Below, in pieces: positions 36,011 through 47,510 of a DNA stretch of 64,000 nt. This stretch comes from Przewalskia tangutica (Eukaryota > Streptophyta > Magnoliopsida > Solanales > Solanaceae), in the NCBI GenBank assembly GCA_029844215.1, contig CM056725.1:36548485-36612484 (forward strand), in the 5' to 3' direction. How positions within the stretch are numbered: position 1 is the first letter of the stretch; each line of letters opens with the position of its first letter. The notes beneath the pieces were generated by a model. That model was not told where the DNA came from, made no database searches, and saw only the letters and a list, made by a program, of their open reading frames with translations. The translations under genes were made by a program, and so were the position numbers.

Positions 36011-36864
36011 AATGGTAGCTAAAACACTTCTCTCTGAGAGACAACCATCCCACAACTACCGCGAAATCCAAACAACGGCACGGCGAATGCGGTTCGAGAC
36101 TACTTTGAGTCCTTAACCTGCACTGGTAAAACTTCCGGAAACAAAAGCGGTAGTATCACGGGCTCCACTGCGCCATAAGGTGAAGGTAGGCACCCCGTGC
36201 AGCCTTATAACCTTTCTGATGTATCAACACTGCCGAGTGAATGGTCCCGACCGAAGAACACGATGGGCTGCCCCCATCGGCCCGACCACTGGTCGAACGC
36301 ATCCACGAACTCGTACGCTGGTTAACTAAACTTGGGCCTAACACCCTCGTGACCCTACCACAAGGCGGGACCACCACACCCAGACCCCACCACCAAACAT
36401 GCCGCGGGTTGACCCGCAACGTGGCCTCAACCCGACGTGCAAGCGCGAAAATACTATCTCCCGGAAGGAACAATCTCACTAAACATGTTACGAAAACCTG
36501 GCGGTCTTCTTAGCTCAACTACCCTCTTTCATTCCACTACTAGGGACCTATCCCAAACATAGCTCACGTGCACTAGGCACCCGATAAGGATCAACATAAC
36601 CATACGTCTTTTACTCTAGATGACCTTACCTCGAGGTCTCTGCGTAACAAGACTCTAAGGTTTACACCTTCTCTATCCCCCGATTCTTACTTGGTTAACT
36701 AACCAGATTTCTAATCACAACTAACACAAAGCACTTAAGGTATACTCACCTTATCACATAAACAAAACTCTAGAGGGTTAAAGATATATCTATATCTCTT
36801 TGCTTCACTCCCTTAGTCGTTCTAATCAAACTGCCGTGAGGCGCATGGTGAGGAGATGACAAAC
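36011..36864 (-). other. Non-coding middle interior of element VIII, with hairpin
   Basis: A perfect stem CGGGTTGA/TCAACCCG (36405-36434, 14-nt loop) lies within a GC-rich stretch. The rest is AT-richer and matches III 48217-48660. No gene is seen. Confidence 0.7.
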
Positions 36865-37567
36865 TACCCACCGATCACGAAGGCTAAGTCCTCCTACAAG
36901 GACACTCTTCGATACCGGACCACGGCGGTCGCCGGTGCAACAAGTACCAACCTAAAAGATGACATTCCCGGGATGACATCATCTGCAATGAGCCGGAAGC
37001 CGGAGTTCTAACCAACTCTGCATACCCGAGCGTCACGAAATTCGTGGAAGACCACTGCACCGATGGATGTGCATAATCAAATCTCTTTGGTGAGGTGACT
37101 CGCCTCGAAAGTTACCAAAGGACCTTCTTTGCTCGGCCTCTACGTTGTCGCCGTTAACCCGTCGATCTACGTTTCTCGGCCTGCTGCGCATAAGCCCGTA
37201 CACAGGCCATGCTCAAGCCTAACTGAATGATTACTCTTGCACAATCTTCTCTTAGGTAGTCATCAAGACTTGCGGTACAACGGTATACTCTTTGGTAGCC
37301 AAATCCATAGCTAGTAACAGGGTCGCCTTCTTGCAATCTAAATTCTCTGTTCCCGGTCGTGGAACTGAAGGTTCAAATATCATGGCGCGGTAGGAGGCTG
37401 CCGTCGCCGTGCTAAACTCTGTTGGGGCTAGTGATGTCGCAGAAATCCCCAAATGAAGCACCTAACTCAGGTGATGATTGGGCCTGTGCCCTCGTAACCC
37501 TCTGAACTCTACTCGCAGCTCCCTCGGCTGCCTTGCCCTCACGGGCGGGTTGCCTACGCGGAGGCAT
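36865..37567 (-). pseudogene. gag: gag remnant of element VIII (best-preserved start)
   Basis: The ATG is read from CAT 37565-37567. The frame stays open for about 50 codons, opening Met-Pro-Pro-Arg-Arg-Gln-Pro and then rich in Ala, Arg, Glu and Gln, as expected for a basic gag N-terminus. The frame upstream of this ATG is also open but runs through the conserved hairpin, so I do not count it. Downstream the frame is lost, but the segments with GAGGTGACTCGCCTCGAAAG (about 37090-37110) and the Cys pair near the 3' end are shared with III and VII. No protease follows. It is useful as the reference copy for the gag start in this lineage. Confidence 0.75.
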
Positions 37568-37674
37568 AGCGGTAAGGAAAGAAATACGTTTAGAGGTCGA
37601 TTTACAACCTGACTCTAAGGCACGATCTCGAGTGAGAAGAATAGAAACCAATCCTAAATATCCTATAGCCTCAC

Positions 37675-37706
37675 GATTATTGGCGTGGTGCACAACACCG
37701 ATAATC
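37675..37706 (-). other. GTGCAC-loop hairpin of element VIII
   Basis: Minus strand: GATTATCGGTG, loop TTGTGCAC, then CACGCCAATAATC. The outer stem GATTAT/ATAATC pairs, except for one C-A mismatch further in. It is about 46 nt from the primer-binding site. Confidence 0.7.
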
Positions 37707-37751
37707 AAGACTCTCTTGGATACGGATGCGTAGACACTTTCCGAGGATTAA

Positions 37752-37766
37752 GCGCTCACGATACCA
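37752..37766 (-). other. Primer-binding site of element VIII
   Basis: GCGCTCACGATACCA is the complement of TGGTATC..GAGC with an ACG in place of TG, one of the typical CTG-to-ACG changes in this window. It lies next to the 5' LTR. Confidence 0.75.
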
Positions 37767-37770
37767 CTTT

Positions 37771-40700
37771 TGTCACGACCGAACTGGGCGTGGTGGTGCC
37801 TTACCGGGCACCTAGTGATACAACATCGAGTGTCGTGAACATAAAACACATACATGAAACAAATGAAGTACAAAGCGATGTCGAGGAAAACTTGCACGAG
37901 GCATATATATAAATAACAACTCTTACAAATGAGCAGTTTAATCCTTTTTACAAACCACGCCTGCGATTACTCTGAGACCTCTAAGAAATGATACGACAAC
38001 AATGACGGGACGGGGCCGTCATACCACGAATGTAAGCACATACAACAACGGGGACTATACGAATAAGCCTCGGAGAAAGCGGAGCTTTCCCAACGCTAAC
38101 TGTGACCCTAAGGCGAGGATCAACGGCGGTGTACCTTTACTGCGGCATGAGCGGCCCGAAGGAGGTCGATCTGGCAGTGCAGAGTATGTGTGGCGAAAAT
38201 AAATACTGTAAATGAAATCATAGTAGTCTATAAAGCAGGAGACATGTATGATAACCAAACTACAGTTCACAATAAGCAGTCATGTCAAGTCAGGGACTCA
38301 CGCCCTCAAAGTCATCACAATAAAACCGTACGGGGTAAGTACGAAGGCATAGCCGACTACTAAGACCCCCAGTACCACAAATGCCATAAACTGTATCACG
38401 AGGTCTTTCTAGACCGCACCACATGATCGAAGCTGGCCACCGCCCGCAGTATCACTGTGCGCGTCTATTCCTGGAACTCTCGCAGCTCCGCATAGGTCAC
38501 TGCGGACCGCGTGAGGTATTCCTCGAATCATGGTCCCGCACCGCTGAGGTATACCCCACATCGAGCGGCTTAACCCCGGTATCCGCCTAGGCTCCGACCG
38601 CATAGTCTCAAAAGACCGCATAGTCTCAACAGACCGCATAGGGAATCCCCCGCATCAGGCTAAACACCCGGAATGATCAATCCTGGAGCTACCGCACTCC
38701 GCATAGTCACAAGGACCGCATAGGCCGTAGAGACCCGCATCAAGGGTGGCAAGCCCTCGGTATAATAAGTCAAAGGGGTATGTGATACAATAATAGTACA
38801 ATGGCTTAACGTTTATCAACGTAAGCACAACAAGAATTAGCCACTTACACAACATCACAAGATACTACCACACTTAGCATCATAACATGTTTACTTATCA
38901 AATGAACAAGTAAGTATTACAAGGCTATCACAAACCAACACAATCAAGTTATTCACACAAGGTACTTTATGCTAACAAGTTCGTATCTAACCCCAAAGTA
39001 CTTCACATTAAATCTTTAAAAGATCTGTTTCTTTCACATAAGTCACACAATACCGTAGTATAAAATAGAGTATTTGTCTTTTTAAATAAACTAAAACACT
39101 TACCTTTGTAAAATCAAGTAACAACATTATTTTCCAAGCGTCCAAGTTTGCCTAATTTCAAATGTTCACGCTTCTTATTTTAGAAAGGTTTAGTAGTTCA
39201 AGGTCTTATTCATTTAAGAATATAATTCTCTTTTAAACAATCGGAGAAAACATAAGCCTTATATGTGAGTAGGATATTCTTGTTTATAACAATCTTATTA
39301 CAAAGACCATGATCTAGGAAATATCATTTTGTCTCATCTTAGTTTCTATGCGGATGGAAGTTTCTCTTGGTTTTAATAATACTTAATTATTCAATACATT
39401 TTCCTTTATTAACTGCGGTGGTTTGTCGATACATTTCGATTTCAAATCGGTAAAACATTATCCCTTTTAAAAATCAAATACTCATTACTCACGAATGAGG
39501 TTTCACAAAATTCATATAATTTATTTAAGTTAAGTCTCTTATCTTACAAGATCAAGTCTCTTAACTTCTATAATAATTAAAATCATTCGTTTTATCTTTC
39601 TTAAGCCGTTATACCTAACTTCCCATAAAGCTAGTATAACTCTTAGCTTTTAAAACCAAGTACACTCTTCTTTTAAAAGCAGTTCTTAATTCTCTTGAAC
39701 TACTTCAAGATTATTATTATTCGGGCTTAAGTCAAAAGACATTGCCGTACAACTACGTTCAAATAACATACGACGTCTGCGTACTACATAGTTATACACA
39801 TCATGATAGAAGAGATAGGAAGAGGTTCACATACCTCGCGGCGATTATCGACTATTAGCAAATCGCTCCACGGCTATAACGGCTGCTTTGGTCCACCTTC
39901 TCAAGTAGCACATGCTACATGAACATTCAACCTATACGAGTTACACAAGTCTATCAAAGTCTAGACTACTCGGTAGAATAAATCTAGATGCAAGATCCTA
40001 CGGAAAATTGGGCAGCCACTTCCCTGCCGTCAAACTACACAAGTCTCTGTATGTCTGATCCTAAGTAATTACTGATTCGATTCGATTCTTGAGCTTAAGT
40101 CCAAGGACATTGCCACAACATTAAGTTCAAGACTATATATAGTATACTTCAACTATATATTCTAACATTATGTAATTTCCAATTACAATAGAGGACAAGA
40201 TAATTACCTCGATAAGCCCATAATTATCCGAGTTTAATGTCGATCCTTAGCAAGGTTTAGCTCGACTCAGCGCTCAACCGCTCTAAACCACCCTTAGAAG
40301 TTCTAACCAACTTCTACACAATACTCAACGGACTATGGAGATTTTCCTAGGGTTTCGGTTTTGTGGTGACGGAAGTATAATAGTATAGCCGGGCTTTTCG
40401 TATAGGTATAACCTTAGAATACTACAAGGTATACGGCTAAGGTAATTTGGGCATTATAACAATACTTTTGAGAGTATTTCTACACCACAAAGGGGGGGGG
40501 GGTATTATACGAAAGCAACAAGGCTAGGGGGGGTACCCCACGGCTAGCACCTCAAAGGAGGGGGGGAGGGCTCTCGGCCAAGGGTGGGGGAGGCTTAGGA
40601 CGAACTCAACACAAGGGGAGGGAGAAGGAGAGCTTTCAAGACTTAGGCAAATATTTGGATGAAGAAGTCTTCACTAAGGGGGGGTATTTATAGGTCAAGT

Positions 40701-41091
40701 GAAGGCCAACCAATGGCCAAGATCTTGCCAAGTGCTATGCAAGTGTAGGGCCAAGATCTTGCCAAGTGCACACTAGCCAACTAACACAAAAAATATCCTA
40801 CCAACCCTTGACCACAATGGCCAACTTTCGGCCACTACATTACCGCCCAAGGTGTCCCAATGAGAGGGTGACAAGTGTCGCCTCTTGTTGGTCCAAAATG
40901 TTCGTCTCTCGGAAAAATCCGCAAAATAAAAAATGGCATAGCGGAAATTCCCCTACGAAGTGTGAAAACGTTTACGAAAAAGCGACTCTGTCGGGTGTTG
41001 TGCACAAAATTAAATCGGCCAAGCCTACTTGAAGTTCGAAATTTCCTACGTACGTCCGTGCGTACATACTCTGGAAATACGGGGTATAACA
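37771..41091 (-). repeat. Element VIII 5' LTR (~3.32 kb)
   Basis: Partner of 31952-35256. Minisatellite about 38450-38740, conserved block about 39250-39440, TATA complement 40685-40692, a run of 13 G at about 40492-40504 and the GAGGGTGACAAGTGTCGCC palindrome (about 40863-40881). Ends GGGGTATAACA. Confidence 0.94.
40685..40692 (-). promoter_or_regulatory. TATA box of element VIII 5' LTR
   Basis: TATTTATA on plus, TATAAATA on minus, about 400 bp into the LTR. Confidence 0.75.
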
Positions 41092-41096
41092 CTCTA
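41092..41096. repeat. Target-site duplication of element VIII, right copy
   Basis: CTCTA, followed by GATGGTTAAGG, which continues the interior of VI. Confidence 0.92.
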
Positions 41097-41164
41097 GATG
41101 GTTAAGGATATACCTGAAGCTACCGCTCCACTCTAATCATAAGTGCGCCTGCGGCGCATGCGTA

Positions 41165-42337
41165 GAAAGGCGATGAACACGCCACGATCCAGGTAGGCTG
41201 CGCCAAGCTGCATACCTCTCTATAAGCCTGATCTCGTCACATGGCCACGGCGGCGCGGTGAAACAAGCACCCGATAAAAGCGACATTTCCTGGATGATAT
41301 TTGCCATCGTGCACACCGAGGGGACATGAATCCTGGCGGCTAGCACTCGCGTAAACTCGTGAACGAAGCCACGGAGCTCGACCGGCTCGAATACCCGAGC
41401 GACACGAAGGCGCGGAGGACCACTGCATCTTGGCGGAGGTACATAACTAGATCTGGCTGGCGGTCCGCCTCGAAAAGTTACCAAAGGACCTGCTGTTCGG
41501 CCTCTTACCTGCGATCTCGGTCATTCGCCGACCTCTCCGTGCCTCACATCCTGGTGCATGAGCTTGCGTGCGGGCAATGTCCATGCGGTGAAGAGCTACA
41601 CCGTACAAGCCTCTGCCAGTAATCGTCGTCGGCCGGTGGCGTGGCGGTGTACTCATCCTCCATATCGCTACTCTGGGGAACATACAGCTAATGAGTCGAA
41701 CTCCACATTGTACTCTCTAACCGTCGCGATCACGCCTCAGCGTCAAAAATCGCCGGCGAGCCCTCATCTGTGGAGGCAAGAAATGTGCAAGAAATGCCCT
41801 CGAGAACTCGTCCCCAAACTGCTGGAAGTGCATGCTCTTCCGGGACAGCTCGCGAATCAAACCGATCAGCTGCGATATCACGCGGTGATGCGAACCAATA
41901 CCACCGACTACGCCTGCGAGGCTCGATCACTCTCATGATCGGCGTAGGTGTCGGATAAACTCACGAGGGTCGCCTCGGCTCTCGATCCATAGAACAGGAG
42001 GGCTACTGACTCGGGAAGTCCGTAGCCTCAGTATGCGCTCGGGGTGGACTACGGGTCTTCTTTGAAATTTGGGCTGCTGCATCCGACCTATCCTCATATC
42101 GCCACGACCACGGCGATGGCCATCTCGCTTGTACCCGTCTCGGCTCGGTGTGTGGGGTGGAGGCTCAGTCTTGTAGTCTCGGCGACCCGCTGCGGCTCTA
42201 ACTCTTTGGTCTTGTGGCGTCGAAACCCGCCGTCGAATCTTGTCTCAGTCTTGACGGCTGCGCCCTCGTACTCCTCGTATCTCACTGACTCCTCATTGCC
42301 TTGCCCGTCCCGGGCTGCAGGTTGCCTTACGGAGGCA
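41165..42337 (-). pseudogene. gag: gag remnant of element VI
   Basis: The ATG is read from CAT 42335-42337, at the same distance from the primer-binding site as in VIII and III. A stretch of about 80 codons after it stays open (to about 42094), is rich in Arg and Glu, and has the expected Arg-Gln-Pro near its start. A second open part at about 41137-41484 holds the segment after the middle of gag (Tyr-Val-Pro-Pro-Pro), shared with element I at about 2509-2523. The zinc-knuckle region (about 41165-41300) is degraded. VIII inserted just downstream of gag, so gag itself is not interrupted by it. Frames are broken, at least partly at CHG sites. Confidence 0.7.
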
Positions 42338-42445
42338 TAACGGTAAAGGAAAGGAATACGTCGGAGGGTCGATTTATCACACACTCTAAGGCACGATCTC
42401 GGAATGAGAAGAATGAAACCAATCCTAAATGTCCTGCGACCTCAC

Positions 42446-42479
42446 GATTATAGATGTGGTGCACAACACACCAATAATC
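42446..42479 (-). other. GTGCAC-loop hairpin of element VI
   Basis: Minus strand: GATTATTGGTGTG, loop TTGTGCAC, CACATCTATAATC. 34 nt with a stem mostly paired; about 46 nt from the primer-binding site. Confidence 0.7.
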
Positions 42480-42524
42480 AAGACTCTACTAGACACGGTG
42501 CGTAGACACTTTCCGAGGACTAAT

Positions 42525-42537
42525 CGCTCGATACCAC
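42525..42537 (-). other. Primer-binding site of element VI
   Basis: CGCTCGATACCAC, the complement of the tRNA-iMet-type site with one base missing at the CTG, four bases from the LTR. Confidence 0.8.
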
Positions 42538-43204
42538 TTTTGTCACGACCGAACCGGGCAGTGGTGGTAGTGCCTACCGGGCACCTAGTGATACAACATC
42601 GAGAAAATCAGTGAAATAAAAAAACATGAACATGAATAAGAGAAAAGATAAATAAACAGGCCAACCAAAAGCAGTTGCCTTCATCATATATACATAAATA
42701 CCCGACGAGTTATCCTTTTTACAAACCACACGCCTTGATTACTCTGCACCTCTAAGATTTTTTACAATTTATGACGGGACGGGCCCGCCATACCACGAAT
42801 GTATAAGAATCTACGGACTCGAGTAACATACCAAAAGATAAGCCTCAGAAGAACGGAGCTTCCAATCTGTTGAAAGGTGATCCTAAGCGGGGATCGGCGG
42901 CCGATGTACCTTTACTGCGGCATAAACGCAGCCCGAAGGAGAGTCGATAACAGTACCAAGTATGTGAAAGCGTAAAATCGTAAATGAAATCATAATAGTC
43001 TATATAAAGCGGAGACATGTATGATAACCAAACTACGATTCACAACATAGAAGCGATCGTATCAAGTCAGGGACTCACGCCCTCAAAGTCATCCCTCATG
43101 CCCGTGAAACTTCTTCCTCACTGCCGGCAGTCTAGGTACAAATCATGTGATACGTATAACAGGTCTCGGCCCATCTTATGGACCCAATATAGAAATGTGT
43201 GGAA

Positions 43205-43485
43205 TACATTCCCGGATGAACCGGTAGTCAGTGAAATACATTCCCGGATGAACCGGTAGTCAAGTGATATACATTCCCGGATGAACCGGTAGTCGAGTGA
43301 AATACATTCCCGGATGAACCGGTAATCAAGTGAAATACATTCGGATGACGGTAATCAAGTGAAATACATTCGGATGACCCGGTAATCAAGTGAAATACAT
43401 TCGGATGACCGTAGTCGATGAAATACATTCGGATGACGTGTCAAGTGAAATACATTCCCGGATGACCCGGTAGTCGAGTAGAACA
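43205..43485 (-). repeat. 33-bp tandem array in element VI 5' LTR
   Basis: About 8.5 units of AATACATTCCCGGATGAACC / GGTAGTCGAGTGA. The partner array at 19205-19520 has about ten. On the minus strand the repeat is open (11 residues per unit), which explains a spurious open frame here. Confidence 0.9.
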
Positions 43486-45394
43486 CAGTACTTGCACAAC
43501 AAGGCTATCACACGTAACATGGTCAAGTTTCATAACAACAAGCATAAGCAAGTTACACACGACTCAAGGTACTTTCATTTTATGTCAAAGTCCGGATTTT
43601 AACCTTAAAGTACTACGTCCGTTAAATTCCTTTTAAGATCCATTTCTTTTACAAAGTTCACCCGATACCCGTAGTATAAAATTGGAGTGACTAACATTGT
43701 TAAGTAAACCAAAATGCTTTCCTTTGTAAAATCAAGTAACAACCTTATTTTCCAAACGTTCAAGTTTGCCTAATTTCGAATGCTCAAGTTTCTCATTTTA
43801 GAAAAAGGTTTCGTAGTTCATAGTTTTAGTCCTTTAAAACATAATTCTCCTTTAAACGTTTTGAGAAACATATGTCTTATATGTGAGTAGGTTATTCTTG
43901 TTTATAATCAATCTTATTAAGCAGCCATGATCTAGGAAATGTAATATCATTTTGTCTTATCTTAACTTCTATGCAGATGGAGGTTTCTACTGGTTTTAAT
44001 AATACTTCATTAGTCAATACATTTTCCTTTTATTAACGCTGCAGTGGTTTGTCGATACACATTCTGATTTCCAAAATCAGTAAAACATTCTTAAGCCGTT
44101 ATACCTAACTTCCCATAAAGCTAGTATAACTCTTAAGCTTTCAAAACCAAGTACTACTCATTCTTTCAAAACGATTCATAAATCTTTTGAAATACTTCAA
44201 GTTCTTTATTAACACATATCAAGCGGTTATTATTCAAATCGATTTACCTTTTAGAAACCACAAAGTATTTGCTTATCCACGTAAAGCTATTATAACCGAC
44301 TTCCCAAAAAGCCGTTATAACACTTTATGTTTTAAACCAATCAAATACATTTAGCACATGTATACTCTGCACACTACATAGTTCACACATATCATGCTAG
44401 AAGAGATAGGAAGAGGTTCACATACCTCGCGGCGATTATCGACAATAAGCAAAAGCTCCAAGTACTACAACGCACTAGCCCTTTCCTCCTCGAGGAGAAT
44501 ACGCTACTCTTATTACTTTCACCTATAAAGGCCACAAACGCCTATTAATATCTTTAGATCCCGACGTAGAATATTCTACAGAAAATTCGGCAGCACCTCC
44601 CCCCCCGCAACAACGTAAATCTCCTCCTCTATCGAGGCCAGCTACCGAAGCCAACCGAGGGGTTAACACGTCTAACCGGGCGTGTACAATTCTACTACGG
44701 TAATGTTACACAAGTCTCTTATGTCTGATCCATGTAATTCTGATTCAGTTCTCTTCTTTAAATTCGGGCTTAAGTCGCAAGACATTGCGTAAGTATTATT
44801 CGAGCTTAAGTCAAAAGACATTGCCGCACAACTATGTTCAGTTCTATATATAGTATACTTAACTACATACTCCTACAACATGTAATTTCCAATTACAACA
44901 GAAGGTCAAGAATGTTTACCTCGATAAGCCCCAAATTATCGAGTTTATATGTCGATCTGAACAACGTTTAGCTCTACTCCGGCGCTCAATCGCTCCAACC
45001 AACCCTTAGCAGTTCTCACCCACTTCTGCTTAGGACTTCAACTCCGGGTGAAGAGTTACGTAGGGGTTCGTTTTGTGGTGAGGAAGTATAATAGTATTTT
45101 ACGGGCTTTTGTAAAAGTGTAACCTTGGGAATACTACAAGGTATTTGGGCCAAGGTATTTGGGCATTATAACAATACTTGGAGAGTATTTCTATACCACA
45201 AAGGGGTATTTATACGAGACAACTAGGGTGGGGTACCCACGGCAAAACACCTCAAGGGAGGGAGGTGGCTCTCGGCCAAGGGCTCTCAAAGGGGGAGGGG
45301 GGTGTGGTGGACGAAAGCTCAAGTGAGAGGGAGTATTTGAGACTTAGTTAGATTGCTCAAGTTTTTGGATGAAGAAAGTCTTCAACTAGAGGGG

Positions 45395-45402
45395 TATTTA
45401 TA
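45395..45402 (-). promoter_or_regulatory. TATA box of element VI 5' LTR
   Basis: TATTTATA on plus, in context GGCCAACCAATGG on its 3' side (CCAAT-like on the minus strand). Confidence 0.75.
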
Positions 45403-45820
45403 GGTCAAGTGAAGGCCAACCAATGGCCAAGATCCATCCAAGTGTTAGGCAAGTGTAAGGTCAAGATTAAGCCATGTGCAACCTTATCCATCTACCCAAA
45501 ATATCCTACCAACTCCTTGACCACCAATTCAACACAAAAAACGTGCCAACCTTCCCACTTTCGTCCGTCCACTCCTTCCAATTAGAGGGTGACAAGTGTC
45601 GCCCTCTCGTTGGTCCAAAATGTTTCGTCTCTCGGAAAAATCCGCAAAAATTATAAATGACATAGCCGGAAATTCCCCTACGAAAGTTGTGAAAACGTTT
45701 CGTCGAAAAACGACTCTAACCGGGTGTTGTGCACAAAAAGAATTCGGCCAAGCCTAAAGAAGTTCGAAAATTTCTACGTACGTCCCCCACGTACATACTC
45801 TGGAAATACGGGGTATAACA

Positions 45821-46112
45821 TTCTTGTACATTCAGGGGTATGGCGGGGCCCTGTCCCGTCATAGTTGTTGTAAATCTTAGAGGTCTGTAGTACTGTTGTG
45901 GGCAGGGTTTGTAAAAAGGATTAAACTGTTCGTTTTGAAAGAGTTGTATTTATTTATGTTATTGGAAGGTAACCGTTGGGTTGGCCTGTTTTATGTTCAT
46001 ATATCTTGTTTCTTGTTTAAAGTTTTATTTTCCGCTGGTTTTCTCTGATGATTGTATCACTAGGGTGCCCGGGATAAGGCACCAGTAACGGGGCCCGGAA
46101 CGGGTCGTTACA
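45821..46112 (+). repeat. Solo LTR V, right part
   Basis: It begins with the second TTCTT copy (45821-45825), continues GTACATTCAGGGG as the other LTR tails do, and ends CGGGTCGTTACA. No interior or primer-binding site follows, which shows V is a solo LTR. Confidence 0.88.
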
Positions 46113-47307
46113 AGTACCTTGTGTGAATAACTTGATTGTATTGGTTTGTGATAACCTTGTAATACTTTCTTGTTGATTTGATAAGTAAGCATGTTAGGAT
46201 GCTACGTGTGTTAGTATCTTGTGATTATTGTGTAAGGGGGTCACTCTTGTTGTGCTTACGTTGTCAAACGTTAAGCGGTTATCTTGTTATTGTATCACAT
46301 ACCCCTTGACTTATTATACGAGGGCTTGCCACCCCGATGCGGTCTATACGGCCTATGCGATCCTTGTGACTATGCGAGTCGTAGCTCGGGATTGATCATT
46401 CGGGTGTTTAGCACGATGCGGGGATTCCCTATGCGGTGCTGTGAGACTATGCGGTCTTTGAGACTATGCGGGCTGCGGGAGCCTGGCGGATACCGAGGTT
46501 AGGCGCCCGATGCGGGGTATACCTCGGTGATGCAGGACCATGATTCGAGGAATACCTCATGCGGTGCATGGGTGACCTATGCGGGCTGCGAGAGTTCGAG
46601 GATAGACGCGCATTGATATTGCGGGCGAGTGGCGGCCGATCATGTGGTGCGATCTAGAAAGACCTCGGGATCTGATTTGTGGTATTTTTGATGCGTGGGT
46701 CTTAGTAGTCGGCTATGCCTTCGTACTTGCCGTGCGGTTTTATTGTGATAACTTTGAGGCGTGAGTCCACGACTTGACATATTTGCTTATTTATTGTGAG
46801 TAGTTTGGTTATCATACATGTCTCTGCTTTATATAGACTACTATGATTTCATTTACGATATTTATTTTGATTTCACATACTTGGTACTGTTGTCTTGACC
46901 TCGCCCGAAGTGCGTTTCATCCGCAGTAAAGGTACACGATCGTTGATCCTCGCTCTTAGGGTCACGATTCAGCGTTTGGGAAAGCTCCGTTTCTCGGAGG
47001 CTTATCTTGGTATAGTCCCTGTCGTTGTAGGTATTTACATTCGGGGTATGGCGGGCCCTGTCCGCCATTGTTGTCGTATCATTTCTTAGAGTGCATGAAA
47101 TCTTGTTGTGGCGGGGTTGTAAAAAGGATTAAACTGTTCATTTGTAGGAGTTGTTATTTATATATATCTTAGAAAGGCAAGTTTTCCTCACATCTTGTTT
47201 TGTACTTCATTTGTTTCATGTATGTGTTTTATGTTCCGATTACTCGATGTTGTATCACTAGGGTGCCGGGGTAAGGCACCGATCCACGCCCAGATTCGGT
47301 CGTGACA
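46113..47307 (+). repeat. Element III 5' LTR, right part
   Basis: It resumes the III LTR at AGTACCTTGTGTG (matching 52048 onward) and ends TCGTGACA before the primer-binding site. A GC-rich minisatellite with repeated CTATGCGG lies at about 46320-46640. Confidence 0.93.
46320..46640 (+). repeat. GC-rich minisatellite of element III 5' LTR
   Basis: Degenerate short units built on CTATGCGGTC/GATGCGGG. The partner array is at about 52260-52580. Confidence 0.75.
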
Positions 47308-47311
47308 AAAG

Positions 47312-47323
47312 TGGTATCGAGCG
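47312..47323 (+). other. Primer-binding site of element III
   Basis: TGGTATCGAGCG begins 4 nt after the LTR. It is the tRNA-iMet-type site with one base lost at the CAG. Confidence 0.82.
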
Positions 47324-47367
47324 ATTAATCCTCGGAAAGTGTCTACGACCGTATCGATGGAAGTCTT

Positions 47368-47401
47368 GATTATCGGTGTGTTGTGCACCACACCAATAAT
47401 C
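47368..47401 (+). other. GTGCAC-loop hairpin of element III (reference copy)
   Basis: GATTATCGGTGTG pairs with CACACCAATAATC (12 of 13 positions) around the 8-nt loop TTGTGCAC, whose last six bases are self-complementary. It lies 45 nt after the primer-binding site, where retroviral dimerisation and packaging signals usually sit. Confidence 0.78.
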
Positions 47402-47510
47402 GAGGAGGCTATAGGATATTTAGGATTGGTTTCTATTCTTCTCACTCGAGATCGTGCCTTAGAGGCCGTGTTTTAAGTTGGACCCTCTAACGTATTTCTT
47501 TCCCACCGTT

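Larger units (their letters stand above)
31952..41091 (-). mobile_element. Element VIII: complete non-autonomous family A retrotransposon (minus)
   Basis: 9,140 bp: 3' LTR 31952-35256, interior 35257-37770, 5' LTR 37771-41091, flanked by CTCTA. Same layout as VII (gag plus integrase C-terminal remnant). It lies in the interior of VI, just after its gag. Confidence 0.95.
18566..45820 (-). mobile_element. Element VI: non-autonomous family A retrotransposon (minus), split by VII and VIII
   Basis: The 3' LTR is 18566-20756 plus 29975-31031, the interior 31032-31951 plus 41097-42540, and the 5' LTR 42541-45820. The two LTRs are both about 3.25-3.28 kb once insertions are removed. The interior (about 2.36 kb) carries gag only, as in element I. 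TTCTT duplications flank it. Confidence 0.93.
42541..45820 (-). repeat. Element VI 5' LTR (~3.28 kb, uninterrupted)
   Basis: Full-length partner of the split 3' LTR. It shows the empty sites for VII (GTAATTCTGATTC, about 44731-44743) and holds the 33-bp array, conserved block (about 43870-44060), TATA complement 45395-45402 and the palindrome at about 45588-45607. Ends GGGGTATAACA. Confidence 0.94.
15420..46112 (+). mobile_element. Solo LTR V (chimeric family B/A LTR), split by element VI
   Basis: The left part is 15420-18565 and the right part 45826-46112, ending CGGGTCGTTACA. Together they form one LTR of about 3.43 kb with no interior. It lies in the 5' LTR of III: the intact sequence there (at about 52041-52052) is interrupted after AGAAA and resumes at AGTACC. 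A clean TSD is not visible; AGTAC is expected and the left flank reads ATCT. Confidence 0.85.

Noticed and set aside
43228..43428. Open frame with an 11-residue repeat
   Set aside because: Translation of the 33-bp LTR minisatellite; the frame is lost in the partner array.
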